64,000 bases of DNA from Solen grandis (taxonomy: Eukaryota > Mollusca > Bivalvia > Adapedonta > Solenidae): contig CM037789.1 of the NCBI GenBank assembly GCA_021229015.1, forward strand, positions 39,282,926 through 39,346,925, in the 5' to 3' direction. Numbering within the stretch: position 1 is the stretch's first letter; every line of letters starts with the position of its first letter. The notes under the pieces were generated by a model. That model searched no databases. It saw nothing but the letters and a program-made list of their open reading frames with translations, and had not been told where the DNA came from. Both the position numbers and the translations under genes were made by a program. Positions 24,100-36,699 of the stretch are shown in pieces.

Positions 24100-25760
24100 A
24101 CCACTTAATACAAGTGACCGCTAATACAGACTCCACTGTATATGCACTCGTTTTATTTCGTTTCTGAAGTAGAAAAGAAAGATTGCGATAATGATGATTT
24201 ACAATGAAATGAAGGCTTAATTAAAAGCCAGTTGTGTTATTAATCAGTAGAACAAAGGCTGTGACATCAATATATCTTATCGTGAATGATACTATCAATA
24301 TTTCACGCATACATGCTCTCACGCACATGACACATATTTTAATGATGTGTCCTTAAGTATTCCTCTCAGTGAAGTGTTATTAATTTAGGCTATACAATCT
24401 TTGCATCGGATGTGGCGGTGAAGCAATTTATTCATATATCGGTGCAAAATGTTAAATGATGTGTAAAAACAGATCTGAGTTTTAAATCAAAGCACTGAAG
24501 GACCGCAGTGGCGTAAAGCAAAAGCAAAAACTGGACAGAGTGCACATTTATTACCACCGAATACATATCTTATCTTTGATATGTTGTGAACTATTTTGAT
24601 AGTTTTAATGTCTTTCTTTTTATGTTTATTGAGAAACAATTTCTTACAACTTATACTAATCTCCTTTCGGCGGTTCTTCGTTTTGGACTAGTATATTGCG
24701 CTTGGGAAGTCTATGAAGGATTTTTTTTTTATCCCAAACTGGATTCGAACCCTCAACCTTCAGAAGCACAATCTTGTATGCTACCTCTGGACAAATGAGA
24801 CAATGGTAGCGTAAGGATACATGAATGTTAGCTGCCAGTATAATTGACTGCATGCTTCCTATAGAACGACTCTATTGTTTGCAAATTGACGCCTTAAAAA
24901 ATGATCATAAATAGTTGTTTATTTTGATACAAAGCCACATACGATTTTTATTTTTAGATTTCTTACACAAATATAAACAGAAGCTGCAGTTTTATGGGAA
25001 AATAAGCACTTTATTAACAAGAAAAAAATGGTCGATTATCTATTACCTCTTCTTGAAATGATTGGAGGACAGACTCAAAAAGGTTAATGTGTAAATATAA
25101 CACCTAAATATATGTTTATTCTGTTTAAACGTTAACATTACGCCTTCACATCTGTTAATGTGTTAAGATTTACACGTTCATAAATGTTTATACGTTATAT
25201 TTTATATCAATATTACTCCTTTATATAAGTTTATATGTTTAATATTTTGCAATTAAATCGATTTTATGTTAACATAATGTCTTCATATCTATTTATATAT
25301 GCACGTTACATTTCGCCATCAAATGTTTAAATTTTAACAAGTTATGTCTTTCTTAATACGTTAATATGGCGCGTTCTTATAGTTTTTTAAATTAACTTTA
25401 ATGTTGGTTTTTTTTTTTATTTAATAATTTTGTTTCAAAATGACAAAATACAAGATTTTGAGAACTGATGTGCCCTACGGGCCGGGTTGTCTTTATGTTT
25501 TCATGTTTGCATCAAACAGGTCATACTTTAAAGTAATTTACTTACTTATCTAATTATAGGAAAGTTTTGGTACTATGCAGAATCTCTCGTATGTCACTTA
25601 AATTTCAGGTAGATTTCAATATACATGTATTTTACGTTTATTTTTCGGATGATATTGCTTATGAATCGAATTAAATCCTAGAATTGTCCATCAAGTATAT
25701 CGGAGAAAAAAAAATAATATGCTTTCTCTCAAGACGGACCAGTAATGAACCTTTGACAAA
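24100..25760. other. Gene-free stretch
   Basis: AT-rich; the region 25080-25400 is full of short TTTATA/GTTTAT words. A weak tRNA-like remnant (GGATTCGAACCCTC) lies near 24742. No supported gene. Confidence 0.4.
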
Positions 25761-25767
25761 ATATGTA

Positions 25768-25972
25768 CTCCCCTCACCACGCGGGTTCGAATCCCGGCAG
25801 GGTTATTCGGATTTTACATGTGAGGAAGCGTTCCAGCAGGCTTGCGGTAGACCGGTGGTTCTACCCGGATGCCTCCGTGCATTCAGGGTCTTCCTCCACC
25901 TGTAATTAGCTGGACGTCGCTATATGACTGAAATCCTGTCGAAGCGACGGTAAAATCAAATAGTCTAGTCTA
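25768..25972 (+). repeat. SINE-A (head 3' half, body and tail)
   Basis: It has the B box GGGTTCGAATCCCGGCAGGG, body CAGGCTTGCGGTAGACCGGT and tail TCCTGTCGAAGCGACGGTAA, followed by short CTAGT repeats. It is very similar to the copies at 6165 and 21838, so a younger subfamily. Confidence 0.85.
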
Positions 25973-26863
25973 GTAATAATATGTACTGTTTTCCCCAAAT
26001 TAGACATAAAAAAAGACCCATACAAAATACAAAGGTATATATGGTACATTCATCACTTGTTGGTATTTTTAGTCCTTAATATTGAAAAAATATAAAATAT
26101 AATAACTTTCAGACTGATTTAGGTTTAAAAGTATCAAATCGATCGCGCCACGAGATATCGAGTTTTGTGCACCAGTTTCAGAAGTAAAAGATGTCAAACA
26201 TTAAGAAGTGATGAGACATCGGGTACGCAAATTACGGGTGCGGGAGAGGGGAGGTGGACAGTGGGTTACGCTAGGCCGCCTTTGGAATGTGGGACGATAC
26301 TAGGCTGGGCCTGATTTTATAGGTTATGAATGATATATTTTACCGTCTCTCTATATACATACATATTTGCTACACCTGGGTCAAAATGTATATCGGTATA
26401 TGACAAAAGAAAAGTGAATCAAGTACAGGCGTTGCACTTGAGCGCATGTAATGGAGATATATGTCATTTTTTCCCTTATCTTTCATATAAAAAAAAATGA
26501 ATGTGTTGATATCAGCTGGTATATAGAAGATATATAGAAAAGGTGAAATCGTAGGGCATATGGATTAATATTTTACACAAAAAAAAGTTATATTCGCCGA
26601 TTGTCTATAGTGTTATGAGTAGGTGGATAGCGAAAGTCATAACGAAATTATTCTTAGTGTTATTATCTTACACACCGACGCAATAACTTGCATTAAAAAC
26701 TACCATATGACTGTGTAAAAACATGTGAGTTGTGAGTTTAAGTAGGCGTGTAGACCTTGAACGCCGAAACCACAAGTGTTATCAAGCCCTTATTATTTCA
26801 TGCCTGATTTATTTAACTTGTCTATACGTATACAATATATAAAATTTACAACAAAATACGACA

Positions 26864-26899
<36 letters not shown>

Positions 26900-27250
26900 A
26901 CTCGGATACAGAGAATCATTTGATATCAACAAATATGAAACGAGTTGCCATGTACATGATTTCATATTTTTCTTTTATATATAAATACGAGTTTCAGATT
27001 CTTTTTTATCACATAACGCCCAAACGCACATCTGCCTGTCATCCGTGTCTGTCTTTGTATTACACGTGTGAGATAAAAAAAAAACATGGCTGTTTTAACT
27101 CGTAAGCAAGCTGTGTTACGTACGTTACGTGATAAAATCGAATATTGTTATTTCCCATATATATGAAATCAAACAATTCTGTCAGGTCCTGAGGTTTCTA
27201 GTTTACATCATTTAAATGTTAGTGATTTTTATGTCTTTGAATGCCTTCAT
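25973..27250. other. Gene-free stretch with a GT microsatellite
   Basis: The GT dinucleotide tract is at about 26867-26896. The 109-aa ORF across it is an artefact of the repeat. Nothing else is recognised. Confidence 0.5.
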
Positions 27251-27254
27251 GCAT

Positions 27255-27440
27255 ACTTACTAATGGCTTTAAGACTGTTTGGCTGATCATATCCAGTCAC
27301 ATTGTCATGACACTGTGCAAAAGTACATAAAATGAGCGCTAAGCAGAGAGCTGCCAGTTCCATTTTAAGTAACCTTGGTATGTCGCGGTCAGGGATCGAG
27401 TACACGACCCCCGATACCGAGGCGTGCGCTCTACAGCTAC
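27255..27440 (-). repeat. SINE-B 5' part (tRNA-like head and start of body)
   Basis: The head on the minus strand reads from the GCGCACGCCTCGG region through CTCGATCCCTGACCGCGACA. The plus text GAGCGCTAAGCAGAGAGCTG, then CCAGTTCC, is the SINE-B body start. Confidence 0.7.
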
Positions 27441-27931
27441 TATACAATATAAGCACATATAAGCCGTTTGTACTCTACAGCTAGGTGTTGATGGTAACAT
27501 CAATGAAACATAAAAATCTCTAAACAATAATAAAAAAAAGTGTGGGTAAATTCTATAAAAAAAAAAATAGGTAACTATATAATTATGCCTTAGATCTCAA
27601 AGTACACTGATATTTATCGATTTGGATAAATTACATGTATGTAATCAGATAAATCTGCCCAGCGCAGACGGTGGGTCCTCGACGTTAGCCAAACAGTGGC
27701 GTGATACAAGACACACAGGAAGAACAATGACATATCATTTATCAGCTAGTACAGCAATGTCATACCGTCATTGTTAGGAAATGTAATTTTCTCCATGAGT
27801 CATGATTCCATGTCAAAACGATTTCAGTTCAAATGGTACTTTCATATACAAACATTTGAATCATAACCGACTTCACGATGGAATAAAATACACATCATAA
27901 TGCAGACACTTGTACTAGTTTTACATGTGTA

Positions 27932-28078
27932 AGTTTGTTGGGTTTAGAGTCCCGCTTACAATATTATAGTCATTTTGTAGACTATTTGAGACATTTATTT
28001 AGTGCTGCCTCACTGCAGTATCACACCGTAGACACAAGACATGATACCACACCCAGTTACATTATCCTGATATCTGTC
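27932..28078 (-). repeat. SINE-B 3' part
   Basis: TTTGTTGGGTTTAGAGTCCC, then CACTGCAGTATCACACCGTA, then a CCACACCCAG block: the tail and body without the head. Confidence 0.7.
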
Positions 28079-28536
28079 TCAAATAGACACAGTCTCAAAA
28101 ATGACTTTTATCCTATCATCAGACTCACATCGTGGTATAAACTGCCTATCGAATAAACTTAGCTTTATACTCATTCGTGAAATTTTATATACTCTGACGT
28201 CATCGGAACTACTTTCTTGAGTTCAAATGTGTTTTGTGTATTGGGCTCAACCGTGTAAGATACTATTCTTTTTAAATATATTTTTTCTTGGCGTGTATTT
28301 GAAAGTTGAAAATGCTTAACGCATATGCTTAATAAAAAGTTTCGAAAAGTTCGTGAATTGTTATAACCGTTTTTAATTCCTGGGACTACTTGGGTGTGTA
28401 CGCAGAACGGTTTGTTTGCTTGCACACGCGGAAGAATACTAAAGGGCAGATAGTTGGGAGAATCCAGATTTTTTTCTTTTATTTTCGTGTCTAATTTAAA
28501 ATTATCAGATTATTAGTTAGAATGATAGGATAAATA

Positions 28537-28677
28537 GAATACTAGGTTAGTGTTGGATAAAGATAAGTTTATCCTGCTCGGCAAAGAAAAAAATAAACCG
28601 CTCGCCAAGGCTCGCGGTTTATATTTTCTTGGCCTCGCAGGATAAACTTATCTTTATCCAACACTAACCTAGTATTC
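28537..28677. mobile_element. Fold-back element with perfect 41-bp inverted arms
   Basis: The arms 28537-28577 and 28637-28677 are exact reverse complements over all 41 bases (ends GAATACTAGG.../...CCTAGTATTC). A second, smaller inverted pair (AAATAAACCGC/GCGGTTTAT) lies inside. 141 bp, no ORF. Perfect arms imply recent insertion or active homogenisation. Confidence 0.85.
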
Positions 28678-28687
28678 TCTATATATA

Positions 28688-28895
28688 CTGTCGGCGGGAC
28701 GTTAAACACAATAAACAAACGCGTGTATTATCCTGACACTAAACCAACCAATCTTGGAGCCACCCTGTATATATGCTAGGCGCCAAGCAGGGAGCTACCG
28801 GTACCATTTTTACGACTTTGATATGCCGCGGTAGAAGATCGAACCTACCACCTCACGTTCCCGAGGCGGACACTCTAACCACGAGGCCACATTTA
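28688..28895. repeat. SINE-B tail fragment (+) joined to a SINE-B 5' part (-)
   Basis: 28688-28720 is the tail in plus orientation (CTGTCGGCGGGACGTTAAAC, then A/C-rich). From about 28725 the text TTATCCTGACACTAAACCAA through GATATGCCGCGG and GATCGAACC is the body and head in minus orientation. The two pieces are head-to-head remnants of two insertions or one rearranged copy. Confidence 0.65.
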
Positions 28896-29051
28896 TGGTC
28901 CATATGAAGGTGCTAATTTACTTATTGTGTGTGGGAAAATTGGCAAGCATTTGTCGACTGGTTATGAAGTTGCACGATAAAGAGTCACCACACTTTCTTC
29001 AATATTCAAACGCCTCATGCATATATAGTCGGAAACCTTATTCTGATGACT

Positions 29052-29107
29052 TAATCCGTTTCACTACATGACAACATGCTAATCCGTTTCACTACATGAC
29101 AACATGC
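29052..29107. repeat. 28-bp direct duplication
   Basis: TAATCCGTTTCACTACATGA plus 8 more bases occurs twice back to back with no mismatch. Confidence 0.9.
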
Positions 29108-29559
29108 TAACAATAGATGATACCGAACCGGCGTGGGTTATCGGCGGCGATGCATGTATTAAACTTCCGATATTTCACCTTTTTTTTCTTTCTTTCACGG
29201 GAAAATCGGTTATCTTATACTTGATAAGCTGGACATGAAATGTGTACATATAAATTGCTGAAATATGTCCCATTATATTTATAAACAATCGAAAATTTGA
29301 CATTTTCCCAAGGTGCACTAAACATGATTTGTTTTCACTATGACAGTACCTCGGTCATTATGGTGACTGCTTGAAACAGATAGAGGCTGCTTACTGTGGT
29401 ATCACGTCGTAACGAATTGATATAATGGCTAGCAATCATTTTTTTTTATTATTATTGCCATATTTTTGACCTTGCAGTCAGTGATAACCCACGAATGGAG
29501 TCTTTTTTCTTTCTTTTCTTTTTCATATTTTTATTTATTTTATTAATTTTTTTTTTTGG

Positions 29560-29825
29560 AAGAGACAGTGGTTGGATACAAGAGAGTCCGGGTGCGATAC
29601 CCTACCTCATACGTGCCCGGTGCATTACACCGATACATTGGATACAAGTCCCTGGGTAAAACCAAACCCCATTTTGAAGATTTCCAGACAAGGGTGCATC
29701 TGATAACAATTCCATACGTCTCTGGTTTGACACAGTCTCTTGGGAATAGTGTCTCGGCTGGGATTCGAACCGTAAACCTCCTGAACGCAAAGCGGATATT
29801 CTACCACTGAGCTATTTCGCCGGTA
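29560..29825 (-). repeat. tRNA-headed SINE, third family
   Basis: On the minus strand the head reads CGAAATAGCTCAGTGGTAGA, then a stretch, then the B box GGTTCGAATCCCAGC, which is a strong tRNA-like promoter. The body continues leftward to about 29560 before a poly-T/A tract. A fragment of a similar head lies at 41862-41905 (CTACCACTGAGCTATTGCGC). Confidence 0.6.
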
Positions 29826-32800
29826 TAGCCTGCCATTTCAAACACTTTGCTATGTCACGGCCTGAAATCGAACCAATAACATCGGATGTTCTTTACAAGT
29901 GGCCACACAGGCAATCTGACCTATACTTAAGGGCTTCGAAAACGTACACTTTAGTTAAATATGTTGTTACAACGTAAGCACTTACTGTATGATTATGTAC
30001 ATATATTTTTCATTTATTTTTTAATATTTTCAGTTGTTACGTTTGTGTTTTACAAAGTATACAAGTATACATTTTGGTGGAATCCTTCGTATTTGGTTCT
30101 CGTGTTAAAAACAAAAACAAAAACAAAACATATTATACAAGAAGATTACGTTTTCAAAGTCCGTATGAATATTACCGGTATTAACTTATATGTTGTATGT
30201 TTCTACTGCATGACCTTATGACGAATGACTGATGTTTGACCTCTGTCATCAGTGTTAATATTTGGTCTAATACGGACAACTTTTGTGGTGTTTGCGTTGT
30301 ATCCAAAACAAATCTATTAGATCGATTAGATTATATTTACTACCGAGATGTTTGCAATGATGTTCTGACTAATTGAATTCGTTGCTATACAAACACCTTA
30401 GATCTATACTCATAAGGTTTCCTGCTTGGACATTGCCAGCAAACCCATAAATGTTGTGTCTATCATTACAAATGTATAGCATATTAAAACTATTAAAGGT
30501 ACGTAGTTGACCGAAGTATGCCGAAACAACAATCAATGCAGCAGATCAAGTATTCTCTTTGTTACAAACTGGGTTGCCTGGAAAATCCAAAGGATTTGAA
30601 GTAGATTGTCTATCCATGTATTTGCTAAGCAAACAATTCAAAAATGAAAAAAAAAAACTGGTCTGTGACAGGTTGTCTCTTTCAATCATCAAGAAATATT
30701 GCGGTACGATATAACAAAACCAATAACTGAAGTATACATGTTTGTGCTGGTAGTTGAACCTGCTGCTATCGTTGAGCAATTACAAATTGGAGCAAACAAA
30801 TAAAGAACAGTTAATTAGTCAGCAAGCCACTTTCAATTACAGAATAAAGATCATACAATGTTCTTCTTCAATTTATGAATGTGTTGAATATATCTATTAT
30901 TGTATCTATTTCTGATGACAGTACAACCTGTTGCTAATTTAATGACTTCTACACATGGGTTCAAACGGTTGGTCGATGGGCACCGCAAATTATTTACCAA
31001 TGTCAACAGCAGCATGGCTCTCTGCTGAGCAGCTTGACAGATATTTAGAAATATAGATAGCTGTACAAACTGGCGCGCATGTTGTACATCCTTGAAAGTG
31101 AGGAAGGTCCCCTCTAACGTTCATACAAAGCACATATTCTCTTTGCCATGACCCCTGGATCATCCATATGCGCATTACATTCAATAGCCATCAACTTTAA
31201 AGTAAACTTTTTAAGATCCCTAGACATGTTGAGCACCTCTGCTATTCTCCTTATGTCACTAAAAGAAAAACTAACATTTTACGCATGCGCATTACACTAT
31301 TTCGAGTGTACGGATGACAACGGCATCTATCACAATTACAAATGTACAACACTCTTGTATACAAATTTGTTAGTGCGACGCTTCCTTCCTTTGAGCCTGG
31401 GTACATTGTTAACATTTGTAAATTCGATTGCAGTATCCGAGCTTCAGGATACGGTGTGTAATAAAGTCATTGATCGACACGCGTTCTTCCTAAGTGTCCC
31501 ATTGATCTGTACCTTCCAGGTATAGGGCGCTGATCTGACACCGGACAGAGTCTGTTGCATGCTAGTGTTATATTTTCTTTTTACACACATGCATCATGAT
31601 GCCAAATAAAATAGACCTGGGCGTTGTATCAATCAATATGTCGCTGTTTTTTGTCAATTCCTCTAAACAATAAGGTAAAAATGGGGAAAAAGTTAAAAAT
31701 AAAAAAAAGCTTAGCCGACCTACCGACGTTGTCATTCATTTTAAACTCGTGGTCTAAAACGACTCTATATAACGATTCGATCTATTCATTTAAATTTGAC
31801 GAAACAATCTCTTGGTGTAGCACCTTATAAAGTGCATCGTGTAAATTGTTTTCAATAATGAAATAAATCGTAAATCGACACATGTGATAAAGTTTTCCTT
31901 TCAGAATTATGACACACTTTAAATTCATCCTCTTACAAAGGTAAGATACATCTTTCACCAGGAAACGGCTGTCATTTCAAACTGCTGTTGCTAGGCTACG
32001 TAGATAGGAAATACGCGTGTCAAAGAACCAAGTCCCGGAAACCTGGCTATATTTAGTATCAATGTACCAGATCGATTACATTGGTTGTTCTACCAAATAC
32101 TAGCAGACTATACTGTACTGTGCTGACAAATGACATGGTACTGAACAGCTAACCATATATATCATCATCAGCAGCAGCAGCAGCATCTCTTCCTTATATA
32201 TGTCTCAGTGATTATTTACTTGTTCAAGTCCGCAAAATGAGACAGAATCAGACACTTGAGAATAAACAGATAGTGTAGGAAAAATGGGGGGTGGGGGCAG
32301 GTGATATAAGAGAGTGGGGGAGAGAAGGAGAAAGGGGGGAAAGAAAGAGAGAATCTGGCTTATATATGGTTATGCACTGTCTTTCAGTCAACTGATTTTT
32401 TACTCCTGGACCACAACATACTGAAACATTGTGCCTTTTGAAACCATATAAAGGAATCGATATATCTCATGTACACATATAGCCACCAAATGACCAAAAT
32501 ACTGTCGGTGGGACGTCCAATAAACAAACAAAGGAGTATGTTCAGCACTATAAAGTATACCTTCTGTTCAGATTATAAAGGCGATGTTTGAATGCCCAAA
32601 CATTAGCAAAACTAATATAACAACGTTTTTGTTTTGTTCAGTTTACCTATTACCACATAATACAAGATACAAATAAAAGCGCTCATATTTGAATAACGTG
32701 AGCAGGTGATAATAAATAGCCTATCATGTGACAAAAGTAAAATTCGAGATGCACTTTGATTGCTACAATATGCGTGCATTCTAGCATTTCAATGTAGGGA

Positions 32801-33157
32801 GTTGCATGATTAGGTATATATGCGTTCACTTTGAATGATGTGTACGAGATGAAAAGAAAACAAATTTTTAAAAGAGTCTTTTTTTATGGTCTGCGAACAG
32901 TGTACACCAATATTCAAACCCGCGACCTGTGGATCGACTTGTATGAAGTATAGGTGCTTTGTAATTATGATATTGTACACAGGTATAGTCGTGTCACCAT
33001 CATCATCATCATCATTCGTGTTGCCATTTAAAGGGGGGCATGTGGAGTACATGGGGTTACAATTTCCTTCATTTTCAACTCATTCATAAAATTTGGGGGT
33101 CGGGAGTACATTAAATGGTCATGCTGGACATACCCCTTAAATTTATTTGTATATATG
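29826..33157. other. Gene-free stretch
   Basis: It contains a tRNA-like scrap near 29850 (GCTATGTCACGGCCTGAAAT), a CAG run (about 32170-32184), a GA/G-rich tract (about 32286-32350), a SINE-B tail scrap (32500-32530) and a TCA trinucleotide run (about 32998-33016). The 125-aa ORF at 31148-31525 has no recognisable domain, no splice context and a low-complexity-free but random look; I do not call it. Confidence 0.45.
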
Positions 33158-33415
33158 ACTTGGATTTTACGTCTCACCGACAGAATTTCAGTCATTTTGG
33201 GATTCTGTCTATATGAAGCTTATATAGTGCTACTTAATCGCAATACATCGCAGTAGCCAAGTGACAAGCTTTTCCTGACAGTCATATTATCCTAAAACAG
33301 GGCCAGCCTGAGCCAGTCCTGGAAATACCCTTATTTGCTGAGTGTTAAGAAGGGGAGATATCTAGTGCCATAGAAGCTAGCGGTTGGGGATCGAACCCAG
33401 ATCTCCAAATTAATA
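33158..33415 (-). repeat. Old SINE-B copy
   Basis: TTTTACGTCTCACCGACAGA, then CTATATAGTGCTACTTAATC-like text, then CCAGTCCTGGAAATACCC and a head remnant GGTTGGGGATCGAACCC. The order is the same as other minus-strand SINE-B copies but heavily diverged. Confidence 0.6.
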
Positions 33416-33419
33416 AAGA

Positions 33420-35330
33420 AATGCCCCGCCGCCTTGCCTTTACGCTGTCCGACAAACAAATGAGCTTTACTTGTACAGTTTTCACGACTCTGATAAATCG
33501 AGTATCGAACTCATATCATCTCGATTAAAAAATACAGAACAGACACTAAATATCCACTCTGCCTTATAGACCAACCGATGTTCTAATTAAATGATTTTTT
33601 TCTTAATTACACCAGGGCTTGCCCCAAGACGTTTACTTCACTTAACAAATTGTTATCTATTCAGCTAACACTAAAGCTATGATATTGATCCTGGGGGACA
33701 TAATTCTGATATGTATAAAACAACACGTTTTGTATACACATTGTGTGACAGTATGTACCATTAACAAACGATAATATTTACCGATATCATGATTTAGACC
33801 AAAAAATCACCTCATTCTGAGCCCGTTGATTTAATTATCCATAATTTAATTTGTCTACTCTGACTCACTTTAGACGGGTATAAAATATCTAATCTTACTC
33901 GAATTTCGAACGATTTGGTGTAAATTACAGCTAGAGAAACTGGATATTTAAATGACCATAAAAGTGCTTAGGTGGTTTTCAAATTAAATTTTGAAGATTT
34001 AGTGGGTAGCAGACGTCTCATAAAAGATCCTTGTAATTAACATTACTGCAGTTATGTGTTCTATAATGTATATTCATGGAGCGTATGGATTTGTACAATT
34101 GAATAAAACTTGTTAAGTACCTGTACATACAAAAATGCTTGGAGCAAAAATACATTACAAATAAGAAATAAATAAACCTGGATCTTATGGGTAAGTGGGC
34201 CATTATCAGACCATGGGACGTTCCGAAATTGGGTACGTACCACCGGAAATGGTTGGGTGGTTACGGTTGGCATATGGGTCATGGCGCGACCCGTGGGTTA
34301 TTTTTAGATATACACTTCTGAAGAGGCTATCAAATGTCATATTTGTACACGAAGTTAATCCATGGGCTTATATGCCGGTTGAACAGCCTACTTAAGAACC
34401 GGGTACCAGTCAGAGGTCATGCGTTGGTGTACCGTATCAATTACTTCTGCTGTGAATCAACAAAAATATTTTGAGTGACCTTGGGGTTATTTGTGCATTC
34501 GGTTACTCAATTTCAAATAAGAAATTCTCTATTTATGAACACATGAATAAAAAAAAATGAAAACAAGTTACATGTAACACCGCTATAGAATGTTTTAGAT
34601 AAAATAAATATTCTACCATAACAAGTTATCAGTACCTAGTGCACTGGTTGTGGTTAGATATCAGGAATATTCATCTCCAAAGAAAAATAGGGTTGATAGG
34701 TCAGCAAAACTTTTTTTTATTGTTATACTATTTTTTTCTTTCCCTCTTCCCATTTTCTGGGATTGTTTCGCAACCGTAATAAAAAAAAACAAGACTTAGG
34801 GTCGGTGTGATAAAATAGGGTCGGTCGAGTTAGCGAAAACAAATAACTGACTGAATAATCTACAGGAGGAAATTAAAACGAGTTTATATATGTGGTGAAA
34901 AACTAAGATAACACAGAGTATAACACGGGACGAATGGTGTTTAAAACAACAACAAAAAATCAGGAGGGTAACATCTGCCAACGCACAATAGATCGGAAGT
35001 TGATCTTCCCTTTACGCGGAGTTTGTTTTTAGACGAAAGTTATATTATTACACCTAAAAATACGGCATTACTCAACATTGTATATAAATCCATTTCACAT
35101 GCATCAGTCAGACTTCAATGTTAAAAGAAGTCAAGGTATAACAATGATTAAATACTATCTTCGCCCTTTTCAGTTTTAAAATACGATAGACTCATGTTAC
35201 AAGGTAACACACATATATCTCGTCTGCTTTTGTTATACCAACAATCGGGATATACCAGGTCAGGAAATAGATTCACAATGCTTCATTGTGAACAAGTGCA
35301 TCTCAACCCAGACCCTGCCTTTAAAGATTT
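33420..35330. other. Gene-free stretch
   Basis: Poly-T and A-rich patches near 34709-34790 belong to the dispersed GTCGGTCG-type repeat. No supported gene. Confidence 0.4.
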
Positions 35331-35333
35331 GTG

Positions 35334-35575
35334 TTTGTTTGTTTGTTTGTTGGGTTCAACGTCCCACAGACAGTATTTCAGTCATTTGGAGACGGTGTCT
35401 ACTTGAGATAGATATTGTGCTGCTACACTGCCGTATCACGCCGTAGACATGTGGCATAATACCACACCCAGTCACATTATCCTGACACCGAGCCAACCAG
35501 TCCTGCAACTACTCTTATATGCTGAGCACAAAGCAAGGGAGCTAAAAAAAAATTACGACTTGATACCTTGCGATG
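35334..35575 (-). repeat. SINE-B, well preserved body and tail
   Basis: GTTTGTTGGGTTCAACGTCC, then CAGACAGTATTTCAGTCATT, then CGTATCACGCCGTAGACATG, then CCAACCAGTCCTGCAACTAC and TATGCTGAGCACAAAGC. The head after 35555 is weak. Confidence 0.75.
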
Positions 35576-35672
35576 TCACATTGGCAAAAAGCAGACACGG
35601 ATCAGATAGCTCCTGTGGGCTCAGAATCTACACGGTGCCCATTCAAAAGAGGAACCCATTGTTACATATGTT

Positions 35673-35827
35673 ATTTAAGGTAAAGTCACTGAAATGGTTC
35701 CGCTACGTCTTCGACCACCAAGATAACTAAGGTTCCCTAATGAAACATTAGGAAACCTTGGTTATCTCCGTGAAAGGCCATTAGGTCCGAAATGTAGCGG
35801 AACCATTATAGGGACTTTACCTTAAAT
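35673..35827. mobile_element. Fold-back MITE (~155 bp)
   Basis: The ends ATTTAAGGTAAAGTC and GACTTTACCTTAAAT are exact inverted copies. The next bases pair imperfectly (GGTTCCGCTAC with GTAGCGGAACC), and an inner pair (TAACTAAGGTTCC with GGAAACCTTGGTTA) extends the hairpin. A TTAA lies in each end. Confidence 0.75.
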
Positions 35828-36465
35828 TTCAGTTCATTAGTATCCATCGAGTGAAAATTTGCACATGAATATTCATGAGGTAAAGGGGTGGTGATCTGAA
35901 GGAAACTCTTAAAGTGAGGAACACGGGACATCTAGAATATTAATGAAGAAATATAATCTTATCACTAAAATGATCTATGTGACTAGCACAGAAAACCAGG
36001 TCAACTTGGTAATAGTATACAGTATATTCAAGTGTTATACCGTTCACTTATCATCTTTGAAATTAGAAGTCTGTTCACACTAAGTTTTTTAGTATGTTTA
36101 GTGGAGAGTTATATGGTTTTTCGTATAAGTTGTGTTAGTGATAACTAGTAAAAAAAAAAAGGGCATACAAACACATATATACTAGACGAAACTTATAAGT
36201 ACCCTGACTAAAGTTTTGTCTGTAGCATTTGTTGTATTCAAAATAACAGATTTTTGGTTTTCTATAGCTTTCCACGAAAATTGGTTTCACAGAGTTGATC
36301 ATGCGTCAAAATTATTCAAGCAGACAACAGATTGAGCCAATGCACATTTTAATATTTACTAGGCATGTTTTGGAAAATATATCTCCTCTACAAGTTTGAA
36401 ATCGGAGTACTTACGGGTTTCGTTAAGTGTATATTTTCCAGTTATATTGCCGCCATATAAGGTAT

Positions 36466-36655
36466 CCCTTTACTCAATATAGACACATTTTGACGTAAAA
36501 ATTGGCGAACACAGAGCGAGGTCTGACAGGTCATGAGCTGTCTGATCAGGGTCTGCTCTGTTTGCTTATACAATACTGCATGGCAAAGAAAATTCGACTG
36601 TTTCATATACCAGTTTAAGTTCAGTAAATTAATATTCATCAAGTTGAAAAAGATG
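36466..36655. repeat. Dispersed palindromic repeat related to the CCCTTTCCCTC MITE
   Basis: It begins CCCTTTACTCAATATAGACA, then CATTTTGACG, like the left end of the element at 42046. It continues GAGCTGTCTGATCAGGGTCT, then GCTCTGTTTGC, which recurs at 44440-44480, 49965-49990 and, inverted, 52430-52495. Confidence 0.55.
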
Positions 36656-36699
36656 TGATAGTTACTTAGTAATAACGGTTAAACCATTTTTTAGGATAG

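Noticed and set aside
29750..29822. A tRNA gene on the minus strand (GCTCAGTGGTAGA and GGTTCGAATCCC boxes).
   Set aside because: There is no complete cloverleaf, and it is joined to a SINE body; a similar head is scattered at 41862.
31148..31525. A 125-aa ORF as a possible small gene.
   Set aside because: It has no recognisable domain, no splice or promoter context, and an ORF of this length can arise by chance in 64 kb.
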